Source of the DNA: UBA791 sp963602355
GTDB taxonomy: Bacteria; Cyanobacteriota; Vampirovibrionia; Gastranaerophilales; Gastranaerophilaceae
Length of the DNA stretch: 59,157 nucleotides
Assembly (NCBI GenBank): GCA_963602355.1
Contig: CAVCIU010000003.1
Span: forward strand, 1-59,157
Direction: 5' to 3'
Part shown: positions 36,820-44,244 of the stretch, in pieces
How the letters are laid out: each line of letters begins with the position of its first letter
Position numbering within the stretch: position 1 is the stretch's first letter
Translations under genes and position numbers: made by a program
The notes under the pieces: generated by a model
Seen by the model: the letters and a program-made list of their open reading frames with translations, nothing else
Told to the model about the DNA's origin: nothing
The model's database searches: none

Positions 36820-36993
36820 TAGTGAAGAATGGTGAATGGTGAATGGTGAGTAGCGAGTAGAAAATTGTCATTGCGAGCGGATTTTCGGTAGGGCGATGTG
36901 TGAGCGGAGGCGAACCAAGCCCGTAAGGTGGAGCGGGACGTTACTCCCGCGACAACCCGAATAATCCAAGACAACGAAGTGAAGCAATCCACA
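36820..36993. repeat. Dispersed repeat copy, long form
   Basis: It opens with three copies of GGTGAATGGTGA-type sequence and GAGTAGCGAGTAG, continues with TTGTCATTGCGAGCGG, and ends GAAGTGAAGCAATCCA. Its GC content is well above the surroundings. It has the same outer words as the copies at 30164, 37168, 37426 and 40896, but a longer interior (GGCGAACCAAGCCCGTAAGG). No frame in it looks coding. Confidence 0.65.
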
Positions 36994-37032
36994 GGGGTAA
37001 ATAAGGCGCACCTTATCTTTCCATAGTTCTCA

Positions 37033-37120
37033 TGTCATTCCGTACTTGATACGGAATCTGAGGTTGGTGAATGAATAATGCGCTCGTTGGTAAGATTCTG
37101 AAACGAGTTCAGAATGACAC
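37033..37120. repeat. Dispersed palindromic repeat with GTCATTCCG / GAATGACAC ends
   Basis: TGTCATTCCGTACTTGATAC then GGAATCTGAG forms one small hairpin (CCGTACTTGATACGG). GATTCTGAAACGAGTTCAGA then ATGACAC forms another. The outer ends TGTCATTC and GAATGACAC are inverted to each other. Elements of this style recur in many unrelated bacterial genomes as non-coding repeats. Confidence 0.6.
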
Positions 37121-37167
37121 AAAAGGTATGGCTGAATTTATATAAATAAAAACCAGCTAAGAGAATA

Positions 37168-37217
37168 CTTACTCACTACTCACTACTTGGATTGCTTCAC
37201 TTCCGCTCGCAATAACA
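37168..37217. repeat. Dispersed repeat copy, short inverted form
   Basis: CTTACTCACTACTCACTACT, the inverse of the GAGTAGTGAGTAG word, is followed by TTGGATTGCTTCACTTCCGC and TCGCAATAAC. It is a partial copy in opposite orientation to the one at 36820. Confidence 0.55.
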
Positions 37218-37367
37218 AACACACTCTGCGACCGCATTTTATTTGATAATTTTCACTTAATGAAACATCTTCAAAGACAAATTCTGTTTGAACATAGTGA
37301 GTTAATTTGTCTTGAGTTGAATTTAGTGAAAATTAATAAAATAAAATCAGGGAGAGAGTTTCTTTTG

Positions 37368-37397
37368 GGGGTTTCTTTGCTCTCAAAGAAATCCCCA
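37368..37397. repeat. Inverted repeat in the non-coding island
   Basis: GGGGGTTTCTTT (37368-37379) pairs with AAAGAAATCCCC (37386-37397) around a GCTCTC loop, 12 bp with one G-T pair. It lies at the end of a stretch (37245-37340) with nested inverted repeats (TTTTCACTTAA with TTTAGTGAAAA; AGACAAATT with AATTTGTCT), so 37245-37400 may be a small folded repeat element. Function unknown. Confidence 0.4.
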
Positions 37398-37425
37398 TGA
37401 ATTATTTTATTAATCATAATATTCT

Positions 37426-37466
37426 TTGGATTGCTTCGCATGCGCTCGCAAAGACATGAAATGACA
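37426..37466. repeat. Dispersed repeat copy, fragment
   Basis: TTGGATTGCTTCGCATGCGC then TCGCAAAGACATGAAATGAC. It shares the GGATTGCTTCG...TCGCAA core with the copies at 37168 and 40896. From here to the acyl-CoA synthetase start (37607) the sequence is AT-rich and probably holds that gene's promoter; no further element is seen. Confidence 0.5.
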
Positions 37467-37606
37467 TAAAAAATCGCAACAAAGTTATTTTAACTTTTTA
37501 AAGTTCAAGAACACATTGTTACAAAAACTATGTATTCTTGACTTTAATTCTATTTAGGCTATGCTTTTATTACGGATAGTTGTCTTTATAGTGAAAAGGA
37601 TAAAAA

Positions 37607-39280
37607 ATGAAATATAGATCAAATAACGTCTTACTATTATTAGAAGACAAAACAGATGATTACCAAGACCGAGTTGCCTTAGGTATCAAAACAGCTTTGG
37701 GCTGGAAAGAATTTACTTATAAAGGTCTTGGACTTTTATCAAGAAAACTAGGTAGTTATTTAATTAACGACCTTCAAATACAAAAAAATGACAGAGTTGC
37801 AATTCTTTCTGAATCTAAACCAGAATACGGTGCATGCGTTTTCGCATCTATTCTTTCTGGTGCAACTACTGTTCCTCTTGATATTAAATTAACTAAATAT
37901 GAACTTGTTTCAATCTTAACAGATTGTCAACCTCGAGTTCTTTTAGTTTCTCAAACTTATATTGAAAAAGCTTTAGAAATTCAAAAAGAAGTGCCTTCGA
38001 TTGAACACGTAATCGTTATGGACGAACCAAGTTACAACATGACACTTCCAAGTTTATACACTATAAACTCAACTCCTCATTGCAAATGGAGACACAGAAG
38101 TTCTAAGTCTACAGCTTTTATCATTTACACTTCTGGTACAACTGGCAACCCTAAAGGGGTTGAAATCTCTTTCAGAAACATGCTTGCTCAATTGAACGCA
38201 TTAAGCACTGTTGTTCCTGAATTTATTCCAGCTGGCGAAAATACAAAGATTTTATCAATCTTACCGATGAACCACTTATTCGAGTTAACAGTAGGTTTCT
38301 CAACATTCCTACTTTTAGGTACATCAGTATATTATACTCAATCATTAAAACCAAAAGATATCTTAATGATTATGAGAGAAAAACAAGTTCAATTCATGGT
38401 AGTTGTTCCAGCCTTCTTAAAATTATTAAAAGCTGGTATCGAAAACGAAATTCACAACAACCCTGTTGCAAGAAAAGTTTTCCCTATCATGTACAACATT
38501 GCTAGATTTATTCCGTCATTCAGAATTAAGAAAATGATTTTCAAAAAAATCCATGACAATTTTGGCGGACAATTCAGAGGTTGTATCTCTGGTGGTGCTC
38601 CAATCGACAAGCACGTTGCAAACTTCTTTGAAACAATTGGTATCAAAGTTTATGCAGGTTATGGCTTATCAGAAACAAGCCCTGTTGTATCTGTAAACTA
38701 TGACAAACGTAAAGATTACACATCAGTTGGTAAACCATTACCAGGATTTGAATGTAGAATTGACCCAGAAACTGGCGAAATTCAATTAAAAGGCCCTTCT
38801 GTAATGAAGGGTTATCACAATCAACCTGAACTTACTGCAGAAACTATCGACCCAGACGGTTGGTTACATACAGGTGATATCGGTCATTTAGACAAAGACG
38901 GTCATATCCACATCACTGGTAGAATTAAGAACATGATTGTTCTTTCTGGTGGTAAAAAAGTATTCCCAGAAGAAGTTGAAGCTGTTCTTGAAGCAAGTAA
39001 CAACTTTGCAGAAGTTTGCGTAATGGGTTCTTCTCGCGTTGGCGGTACAAAGAGCGGTACAGAAGAAATCGTTGCAGTAGTTGTTCCTAAAGATAACTTC
39101 GCTAAGGACAAATCTGATGAAGAATTAAATAAACTTATCAGAGAAGAAGTTAAACAATTATCTTCACACCTTGCTCCTTATAAGAGACCTGTAAATATAG
39201 TTGTTTCAAAACAAGAACTTCCTAAAACAACTACAAGAAAAGTTAAACGTAGAGAAGTAAAAGAATTATTGAATATTTAA
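37607..39280 (+). CDS. AMP-forming acyl-CoA (or acyl-ACP) synthetase
   Basis: 557 residues of the ANL superfamily. Motifs in order: phosphate loop YTSGTTGNPKG (174-184), MNHLFELTVG, GYGLSETSPVVSVN, the GWLHTGDIGHLDKDGHIHIT hinge motif, and the C-terminal catalytic Lys region LPKTTTRKVKRREVKELL. It activates a fatty acid through an acyl-adenylate and transfers it to a thiol. Membership of the long-chain group is likely; whether the acceptor is CoA or, as in cyanobacterial Aas, ACP cannot be told from the sequence. A GAAAAGGA ribosome site precedes the ATG, and a strong terminator follows the gene. Confidence 0.87.
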   Translation: MKYRSNNVLLLLEDKTDDYQDRVALGIKTALGWKEFTYKGLGLLSRKLGSYLINDLQIQKNDRVAILSESKPEYGACVFASILSGATTVPLDIKLTKYELVSILTDCQPRVLLVSQTYIEKALEIQKEVPSIEHVIVMDEPSYNMTLPSLYTINSTPHCKWRHRSSKSTAFIIYTSGTTGNPKGVEISFRNMLAQLNALSTVVPEFIPAGENTKILSILPMNHLFELTVGFSTFLLLGTSVYYTQSLKPKDILMIMREKQVQFMVVVPAFLKLLKAGIENEIHNNPVARKVFPIMYNIARFIPSFRIKKMIFKKIHDNFGGQFRGCISGGAPIDKHVANFFETIGIKVYAGYGLSETSPVVSVNYDKRKDYTSVGKPLPGFECRIDPETGEIQLKGPSVMKGYHNQPELTAETIDPDGWLHTGDIGHLDKDGHIHITGRIKNMIVLSGGKKVFPEEVEAVLEASNNFAEVCVMGSSRVGGTKSGTEEIVAVVVPKDNFAKDKSDEELNKLIREEVKQLSSHLAPYKRPVNIVVSKQELPKTTTRKVKRREVKELLNI

Positions 39281-39298
39281 TAATCATAAAAACATAGC

Positions 39299-39337
39299 AA
39301 TAAAAAAGAAGTGGTTCAAAATCACTTCTTTTTTATT
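39299..39337. terminator. Bidirectional terminator between the acyl synthetase and porin genes
   Basis: A 15-bp stem (39299-39313 with 39323-39337) with loop GTTCAAAAT, A-run on the left and T-run on the right. It overlaps the stop of the convergent minus-strand porin gene. Confidence 0.87.
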
Positions 39338-40652
39338 AGAAAATAAGTTGTGTTCCTACTAAAAGTCTACTTCCTGTGTTATGACTAAAGTTATCATAGT
39401 AAACATAGTTTATCATTAATTTTAAAGCATCACCTTTAAGTCTGTAATTTATACCTGCAGTATATTCTTTTTGAGGTTTGTGCGAAATATCTTTGTTTGG
39501 CGTAATTTGGTCATATCTTGCCAACAATTCAACTTTATCAGTCAATTTATAATACAAAGTTGTATAAAAACCTTCCGCTCTTGCAGTTGAAGAATGAGTA
39601 CTTCTGCCATTGTATCCGTCTGCTGCCATATATTCAAAATCCCATTTGAATTTTTTGTATTTGTAAGCAACATTAAAACCAATATTTTTATAATAATTAT
39701 CACGACTACCAACGTTAAAACTTGTACCTAATAGTAATTTTCCGTATTTGCCGTCAGTTTTGCCAAGAGGTTTAAAGTTGATATTTCCAACAAATTCAGC
39801 TCCTGGAAAAAATTTCATCAAAAATCTATCGGACGAAAAAACACCTATATCATAATCAACTAAATCATAGCTACCTATAACTTTTGCACCCAAAGAACGT
39901 GCATTTGAAAAAGTTCTAGAAATTTGAGATTTCATAATCAACGGTTGAACATAACCTGACATACCGCCTTCGTAACCATTTGCAGTACGTGTATGACCAA
40001 TTCTGACTTTGTTATGTTTTCCAGCTTTTATTGTTATAAAGTTATCCAAAATCATCGCATTCCAGTAAGGAACATCTTTTACAGGAACAAAGTTAAAAGA
40101 AAATCTATAATCAATCGGTAATTCTCTCAATCTACCAACAACACCAACTTCGCCCATAAAAGTGTCATAATTCATATGATTTCCAACACCGTTGAAAAAA
40201 TTAAACCCTAAATCGCCACGATAAGCACCATAAACAAGCAAATCTTCAGCAGGACCTTTATCAAATTGAAAATATAAGTGTTCATTCAATAAAGTTCTGT
40301 CATTCGGTAAAATTGGGTGTTTTTTTCTAACAATCATGCTCAAGGTAGGAATTGGTGTAACTGTTTTATCCTCTGGAGTAGAATGAGATTCAAGCTCTGC
40401 TTGCAACATATCTGCTGTTTCGCCTGATTCAACCTCAAGTTTTTCAACTACAAACTCCTCTTCATGAGAATAATCATCAACCCTATAATCAGGCAAAAAT
40501 TCAGGAGTAGAATTAGTTGATTTATCAAGTAAAGATAGGTATTTTTCTTGAGAATTAAGCTCCAGCTCAATAGGTTCTAACTTTTCTGCCATGGCAGGAG
40601 AATTAGAACACATTCCCAAAATAAATAGTAAAATTGATAAATACTTTTTCAT
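39336..40652 (-). CDS. Outer-membrane beta-barrel porin (phosphate-selective porin O/P type)
   Basis: 438 residues: signal peptide MKKYLSILLFILGMCSNSPA then MA, an acidic linker (about 25-95), then a long alternating barrel region with RLRELPIDYRFSFNFVPVKD, TIKAGKHNKVRIGHTRTANG and RAEGFYTTLYYKLTDKVELL, ending in a terminal Phe (LLVGTQLIF), the usual barrel end signal. The pattern is that of Porin_O_P barrels; the substrate cannot be inferred. Start choice: an in-frame ATG 7 codons further up (40673) would put MILWSNN before the signal peptide; the ATG at 40652 begins a normal signal peptide and is preferred. It is divergent from the tRNA-Pro gene. Confidence 0.75.
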   Translation of the reverse strand: MKKYLSILLFILGMCSNSPAMAEKLEPIELELNSQEKYLSLLDKSTNSTPEFLPDYRVDDYSHEEEFVVEKLEVESGETADMLQAELESHSTPEDKTVTPIPTLSMIVRKKHPILPNDRTLLNEHLYFQFDKGPAEDLLVYGAYRGDLGFNFFNGVGNHMNYDTFMGEVGVVGRLRELPIDYRFSFNFVPVKDVPYWNAMILDNFITIKAGKHNKVRIGHTRTANGYEGGMSGYVQPLIMKSQISRTFSNARSLGAKVIGSYDLVDYDIGVFSSDRFLMKFFPGAEFVGNINFKPLGKTDGKYGKLLLGTSFNVGSRDNYYKNIGFNVAYKYKKFKWDFEYMAADGYNGRSTHSSTARAEGFYTTLYYKLTDKVELLARYDQITPNKDISHKPQKEYTAGINYRLKGDALKLMINYVYYDNFSHNTGSRLLVGTQLIF

Positions 40653-40732
40653 ATTATTTGACCATAATATCATATTAAAATGATAAAAACTAAGTACATT
40701 TAGACTATATTTTTATAAAAAAAAGAAAACAC

Positions 40733-40761
40733 TTGACGAAAGAATATATTTAATATAAACT
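40733..40761 (+). promoter_or_regulatory. Promoter of tRNA-Pro
   Basis: TTGACG (40733-40738), 17-nt AT-rich spacer, then TAAACT (40756-40761). The tRNA 5' end lies 13 nt beyond the -10 element, so the primary leader is very short. Confidence 0.6.
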
Positions 40762-40773
40762 ATTCATGACCTT

Positions 40774-40849
40774 CGGGATGTAGCGCAGCTGGTAGCGCAC
40801 CTTGCTTGGGACGAGGGGGTCGCACGTTCGAACCGTGTCATCCCGACCA
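40774..40849 (+). tRNA. tRNA-Pro, anticodon TGG
   Basis: A complete cloverleaf of 76 nt: acceptor stem CGGGATG with CATCCCG, D arm GCGC...GCGC, anticodon stem CCTTG with CGAGG around loop CTTGGGA (anticodon TGG), and T arm with TTCGAAC. The 3' CCA is encoded (40847-40849). A strong terminator follows directly, so the tRNA is a single-gene unit. Confidence 0.95.
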
Positions 40850-40851
40850 TT

Positions 40852-40883
40852 AAAAAAAGGACTTCGCAAGAAGTCCTTTTTTT
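40852..40883 (+). terminator. Terminator of tRNA-Pro
   Basis: GGACTTC pairs with GAAGTCC around a GCAA loop (40859-40865 with 40870-40876), extended by seven A-T pairs and ending in a T-run. Confidence 0.9.
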
Positions 40884-40895
40884 ATTATGTACATT

Positions 40896-40930
40896 TTGGA
40901 TTGCTTCGTCGCAAACTCCTCGCAATGACA
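40896..40930. repeat. Dispersed repeat copy, fragment
   Basis: TTTTGGATTGCTTCGTCGCA then AACTCCTCGCAATGACA, matching the core of the copies at 30164 and 37426. The rest of 40931-41146 shows no gene. It holds a pair of direct repeats, CGTAAAAATAC at 41051 and 41065, inside a hairpin made by AAGTCCGTA (41046-41054) and TACGGACTT (41073-41081), possibly a terminator for the small gene that ends at 41147. Confidence 0.55.
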
Positions 40931-41146
40931 TATTTATTCAGCGAGCATAATATTTTTTGTAAATTATTCTCGAATTATTTTTACATTTAACTCATAAATA
41001 AATTTTTGCTCTGCTAACTATTACCTAGAGCTACTTTCAGCTGTCAAGTCCGTAAAAATACTTACGTAAAAATACGGACTTTAAAAATTTTCAAAATTCG
41101 TCATAATAAAAAAGTCTTAAACAAGAAAGGAGTACAAAATAAATTG

Positions 41147-41506
41147 CTAAATGAAAAGCATTATAACAAAGTATAAATGTAAAAGGATTAAAATTAAAAA
41201 TGAAGCAAAACCCAGAATTTGAAACCAAAATATAAATTTTGAGTTTAAAAATTTTTCACTTTTTATTCTTATGTTATGTATTTCCTCAAAAATGTAAATT
41301 ATTAGAGCTACAAAAGAAGCAATATAAAAGATACCTAACAATAAAGATAGATTAAGTATAATAGCAAAGCCTACACACGCTGAACCTTTACAACAACTAA
41401 AATAGGCATAAGGCAAAATAAAGAGAACAATTAAACTAAATATAGTTACTATGTTAAAGCTATATTTGTTTCTAAATGTTGAGTTTTGAAATTTATCTAA
41501 AAACAT
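41147..41506 (-). CDS. Small membrane protein, unknown
   Basis: 119 residues with three hydrophobic helices (FNIVTIFSLIVLFILPYAYF; LSLLLGIFYIASFVALIIYI; FASFLILILLHLYFVIMLFI) and a CCKG-x-AC cluster after the first. No recognised family. Size and layout resemble the 130-residue protein encoded next upstream, and both have a short charged loop after a YIFE sequence (IYIFEEIHNIRIKSE; VYIFEISKNIKLKNK), so they may be distant paralogues. Confidence 0.5.
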   Translation of the reverse strand: MFLDKFQNSTFRNKYSFNIVTIFSLIVLFILPYAYFSCCKGSACVGFAIILNLSLLLGIFYIASFVALIIYIFEEIHNIRIKSEKFLNSKFIFWFQILGFASFLILILLHLYFVIMLFI

Positions 41507-41616
41507 AAAAGTATATTACACAAAACAAGAAAGGAGAACAATAAAATTCATGAATAGTAATTTAAAATTTGACAACGAAATGAAAGATTTAGCAATGTGT
41601 GTTTACAAAGGTTTTG

Positions 41617-42009
41617 TTATACTGCATTTATTAAAAAATCAAAAACACCTTTTGCAAGACTATATAGTCCAAACATCAAATATATAATAAAAGCTAAAAG
41701 CAAAAGGCCGATAAATAGCATTGAAAAAATATAACCAAATATAAAAAACATATTATAAATTTTATTTTCTAAAATAAATTTATTTTTTAATTTTATATTT
41801 TTAGATATTTCGAAAATATAAACAAAGATAAAAATTATCAAAATTAAAAAATATATAGAAAAATATATAGGTGAGATTAAAAATCCAACAATATTTCCGT
41901 CTAATTCTGAACAGAAAAGTTTTATGAACAATGGATATAGAATGATTATCCAGCCAGAAAATGCAAAGATATTGGCACTTAGTAAAGTTTTTAAAGTATT
42001 TAAGTTCAT
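41617..42009 (-). CDS. Small membrane protein, unknown
   Basis: 130 residues with three to four hydrophobic helices (IFAFSGWIIILYPLFIKLF; IYFSIYFLILIIFIFVYIFE; MFFIFGYIFSMLFIGLLLLA). A short charged loop ISKNIKLKNKF follows the second helix, as in the 119-residue protein downstream. Not recognised. It is very AT-rich, more so than the housekeeping genes, which is common for accessory genes. Confidence 0.5.
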   Translation of the reverse strand: MNLNTLKTLLSANIFAFSGWIIILYPLFIKLFCSELDGNIVGFLISPIYFSIYFLILIIFIFVYIFEISKNIKLKNKFILENKIYNMFFIFGYIFSMLFIGLLLLAFIIYLMFGLYSLAKGVFDFLINAV

Positions 42010-42058
42010 ATATTAATTATTACATAAATTTAAAGGAAAACACAATGACAGAATGCAT

Positions 42059-42078
42059 GTCGGGTTTACTAACCCGAC
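42059..42078. terminator. Short perfect hairpin after the XRE regulator gene
   Basis: GTCGGGTT pairs with AACCCGAC around TACT (42059-42066 with 42071-42078), 5 nt past the stop of the regulator on the minus strand. No T-run follows on that strand, so it may be an RNA-stability hairpin rather than a classic terminator. Confidence 0.4.
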
Positions 42079-42083
42079 AATAT

Positions 42084-42296
42084 TTACTCGAAATCAAACA
42101 AATCTTTAATTTCTACACCAAGATTATCAGCTATAATTTTCAATTTTGTAATAGTAACATCTGTTCTCGCAAGTTCTAGCAAACTTATCATTGAACGTGA
42201 AACTCCATTCATTGCAATATCATCTTGTGTTAAATGTTTTTCTGCTCTTATCTTCTTTAAATTCTTAGCAAATTTTTCTAAATATGTCTTGTTCAT
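42084..42296 (-). CDS. XRE-family helix-turn-helix regulator
   Basis: 70 residues from the ATG at 42296. The HTH reads NLKKIRAEKHLTQDDIAMNG, then VSRSMISLLELARTDVTITK, then LGVEIKDLFDFE, the standard Cro/cI fold with a C-terminal dimer patch. An in-frame ATG 38 codons upstream would extend it through the divergent HAD gene's start with a hydrophobic, non-homologous tail; the short form is the family size. It is divergent from a HAD phosphatase, and the 67-nt gap between them holds three ACTAG repeats that could be its operator. Confidence 0.8.
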   Translation of the reverse strand: MNKTYLEKFAKNLKKIRAEKHLTQDDIAMNGVSRSMISLLELARTDVTITKLKIIADNLGVEIKDLFDFE

Positions 42297-42314
42297 TTTT
42301 TGATTGTTAGTTAT

Positions 42315-42345
42315 ACTAGCATTATTCACAACTAGTACTACTAGC
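42315..42345. promoter_or_regulatory. ACTAG repeats between divergent XRE and HAD genes
   Basis: ACTAGC at 42315-42320, ACTAGT at 42331-42336 and ACTAGC at 42340-42345, all on the plus strand. ACTAGT is itself palindromic. They lie in the only gap between a small HTH regulator and the gene it faces, the usual place for an autoregulatory operator. Confidence 0.4.
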
Positions 42346-42363
42346 AAACTAAAGGGTATTATT

Positions 42364-42702
42364 ATGTCAAAGAAAAAGATATTAATAGATTTAGACGGAG
42401 TTTTAAACAACTATGGAAAAAATAGTTTTGACGAAAATTCTATTCCAGAAATAAGAACAGGTGCAAAAAATTTTCTTGAAAATCTTAGCGAAAAATACGA
42501 ACTACACCTTTTTACCTCTCGTAATCTAATCCTTGCTACAAAATGGCTTATCTCAAATAATCTTGATAAATATTTTAAAGATGTTACAAACGTCAAAATA
42601 CCGTCATATCTTTATATTGACGATAGAACTGTTTGTTTTAAAGGTGATTACAAACAGACTCTTGAAGATATTGAAAACTTCAAAGTTCATTGGCAAAACT
42701 AA
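42364..42702 (+). CDS. HAD-like phosphatase
   Basis: 112 residues from the ATG at 42364 (AAAGGG ribosome site about 8 nt before). Motif I KKILIDLDGVLNNYG has the DxDG nucleophile pattern, motif II is HLFTSRN, and YLYIDDRT gives the late acidic pair. It lacks a cap domain, as in small 5'-deoxynucleotidase-like HAD enzymes. The substrate is unknown. An in-frame upstream ATG (42304) would add a hydrophobic tail across the probable operator and is not favoured. The stop overlaps the convergent nucleotidyltransferase gene by 4 nt. Confidence 0.72.
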   Translation: MSKKKILIDLDGVLNNYGKNSFDENSIPEIRTGAKNFLENLSEKYELHLFTSRNLILATKWLISNNLDKYFKDVTNVKIPSYLYIDDRTVCFKGDYKQTLEDIENFKVHWQN

Positions 42703-43478
42703 AGAACTGCTCTTAAATTTTCAACCATTTCACTTAAAATATCTAAAGTCTTTTCATTAGGTTGTTTCAAAACTTTTTCAAGATTTTCTTCAAAATCTTT
42801 TGGCAAAATTTTCAAATTATCTTTTGCATATTTAATAAGTCTTTTTTCTCCGCAATGAAGTTTTTCATTAACGGCAAAAATTACATCAAAATAACTTGCA
42901 ATAAACGCAGAAAGTCTATGATTTACACTCACAACATCGTTTCTTTTTAAAGCTTTTTCAATTTGTTCATAATATGATGCAAAAGGTTTATCCTTCATCA
43001 ACATCATGCTTCTTTTTATAATATTTTGTTTCAATTTATTTGGATAAGGAGTGTTAATCTTCTCCTTAAAACCTTGTAGCCAATTGTCTTTATCGTATAC
43101 GATATCAAAAATATTCAAAGTATACAAATAGCAAGTTGTATAACCATTTTGAACATAATTTTTTATCCAAGTATTTTCAACAACGTCTTCAAACCAGTTT
43201 GTATTCCAATACATAACATCAAGTTGTTGACCTAATTCATCGACAAAATATTCATCGCCGTTTCCAAAATATTCGCCACCAACTTCAAATTTTGAAGATA
43301 TTTTTTCGACAAAGTTTCTTCTATCTTCGACTGGAATATCTTTATCTAAAAAGACATACAAATCAATATCAGAAGCCTTATCAGAAGTTTTTGCGCTACT
43401 AGAACCGCCAAAGGCAATTGCTTTTACTTGTTCAAAAGATTTATAAAAATGAATGATATTTTCTAAAACTTTATCCAT
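42699..43478 (-). CDS. Nucleotidyltransferase-fold protein (DUF4037-like)
   Basis: 259 residues. The N-terminal domain has FGGSSSAKTSDKASDIDLYV, i.e. the GS-x-x-x-G-like loop followed by the metal-binding D-x-D of the Pol beta-type nucleotidyltransferase superfamily (about residues 23-42). A third acidic residue may lie in QQLDVMYWN. The C-terminal helical part has YYEQIEKALKRNDVVSVNHR. Relatives include aminoglycoside nucleotidyltransferases and uncharacterised DUF4037 proteins. No substrate can be inferred. It lies 3 nt from the next minus-strand gene. Confidence 0.7.
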   Translation of the reverse strand: MDKVLENIIHFYKSFEQVKAIAFGGSSSAKTSDKASDIDLYVFLDKDIPVEDRRNFVEKISSKFEVGGEYFGNGDEYFVDELGQQLDVMYWNTNWFEDVVENTWIKNYVQNGYTTCYLYTLNIFDIVYDKDNWLQGFKEKINTPYPNKLKQNIIKRSMMLMKDKPFASYYEQIEKALKRNDVVSVNHRLSAFIASYFDVIFAVNEKLHCGEKRLIKYAKDNLKILPKDFEENLEKVLKQPNEKTLDILSEMVENLRAVL

Positions 43479-43480
43479 AA

Positions 43481-44179
43481 CTAAATATTTGCGCCACCAT
43501 CTTTGATTTTTTTCAAAGCTTGTTTACTACCTTCTGAACCCTTTGCCAATTCAACAACAAAGTTAATTGCATCAGTATCACGAGCAATAGCTTCTTTTAA
43601 AGACATGATTTCTTCCATTTTTAATTTTGAAACATCTCTATCGTTTTTCAAATATTTTTTAAATATTTTTTGTGCTTTTTTATCAAATCCTGGTAAGTTT
43701 AATTTTTTTGCATACCATTTGTGGAATTGATGAATAAGAGAATATGGTTCAACATTTTTGTCTTCAACAACAAAGCAATCTTCAAACTTGTTTGAGATTT
43801 TTTTATTCAAAACCAAATTCAAAAATAGAGCTTTAAGTCCATCGATTTGAGTTAAAAAGCCTTTTTCTTCACCGATAAAACCTAGAATTTTGTCAGCAAA
43901 TTTAAGGTTATAAACCTTTGTACCTTCAAGCTCAATGTAACCTAAAATTTTATCGACATCATTTTCAAATTCTTTTAAAATGTGTGTAACTTCTTGTTTT
44001 AGTTTTTGTTTATTTTTTTCAGTTTCAGTATTGAAATTTACAGTATAATCCTTTGATAAAACAGTCTTAGATGTAGAGTTAACAAAAGTTGTACCCATTG
44101 CACCTTTAAGCTTTTTAGACAAAATCTTTTCTTGCAATGACAAAATAAATAATGATATATTTTTGAATAATTTATGCAT
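43481..44179 (-). CDS. Hypothetical helical protein
   Basis: About 232 residues from the ATG at 44179, which follows a GAGAG stretch; an in-frame ATG at 44233 would add 18 residues. The N-terminus is short and hydrophobic (MHKLFKNISLFILSLQEKIL). The rest is charged and mostly helical (KQKLKQEVTHILKEFENDVD; KKAQKIFKKYLKNDRDVSKL). Not recognised. It is next to the nucleotidyltransferase gene (3 nt) and probably co-transcribed with it. Confidence 0.55.
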   Translation of the reverse strand: MHKLFKNISLFILSLQEKILSKKLKGAMGTTFVNSTSKTVLSKDYTVNFNTETEKNKQKLKQEVTHILKEFENDVDKILGYIELEGTKVYNLKFADKILGFIGEEKGFLTQIDGLKALFLNLVLNKKISNKFEDCFVVEDKNVEPYSLIHQFHKWYAKKLNLPGFDKKAQKIFKKYLKNDRDVSKLKMEEIMSLKEAIARDTDAINFVVELAKGSEGSKQALKKIKDGGANI

Positions 44180-44244
44180 AAAAACTCTCAATCCAGTCAA
44201 TTCATTATAAACTATTTTTAAAAAATATATCAACCCTTTACAAA

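Noticed and set aside
36798..36992. A minus-strand frame across the repeat at 36820
   Set aside because: The frame consists of dispersed repeat sequence and disappears outside it.
36816..37470. CRISPR array
   Set aside because: Repeats here differ in length and orientation, with no regular spacing or unique spacers, and no cas genes are present.
41961..42179. Plus-strand frame with AAAGGAAAACACA before an internal ATG at 42045
   Set aside because: It runs antisense through the XRE regulator and contains that gene's 3' hairpin; the encoded peptide shows no recognisable pattern.
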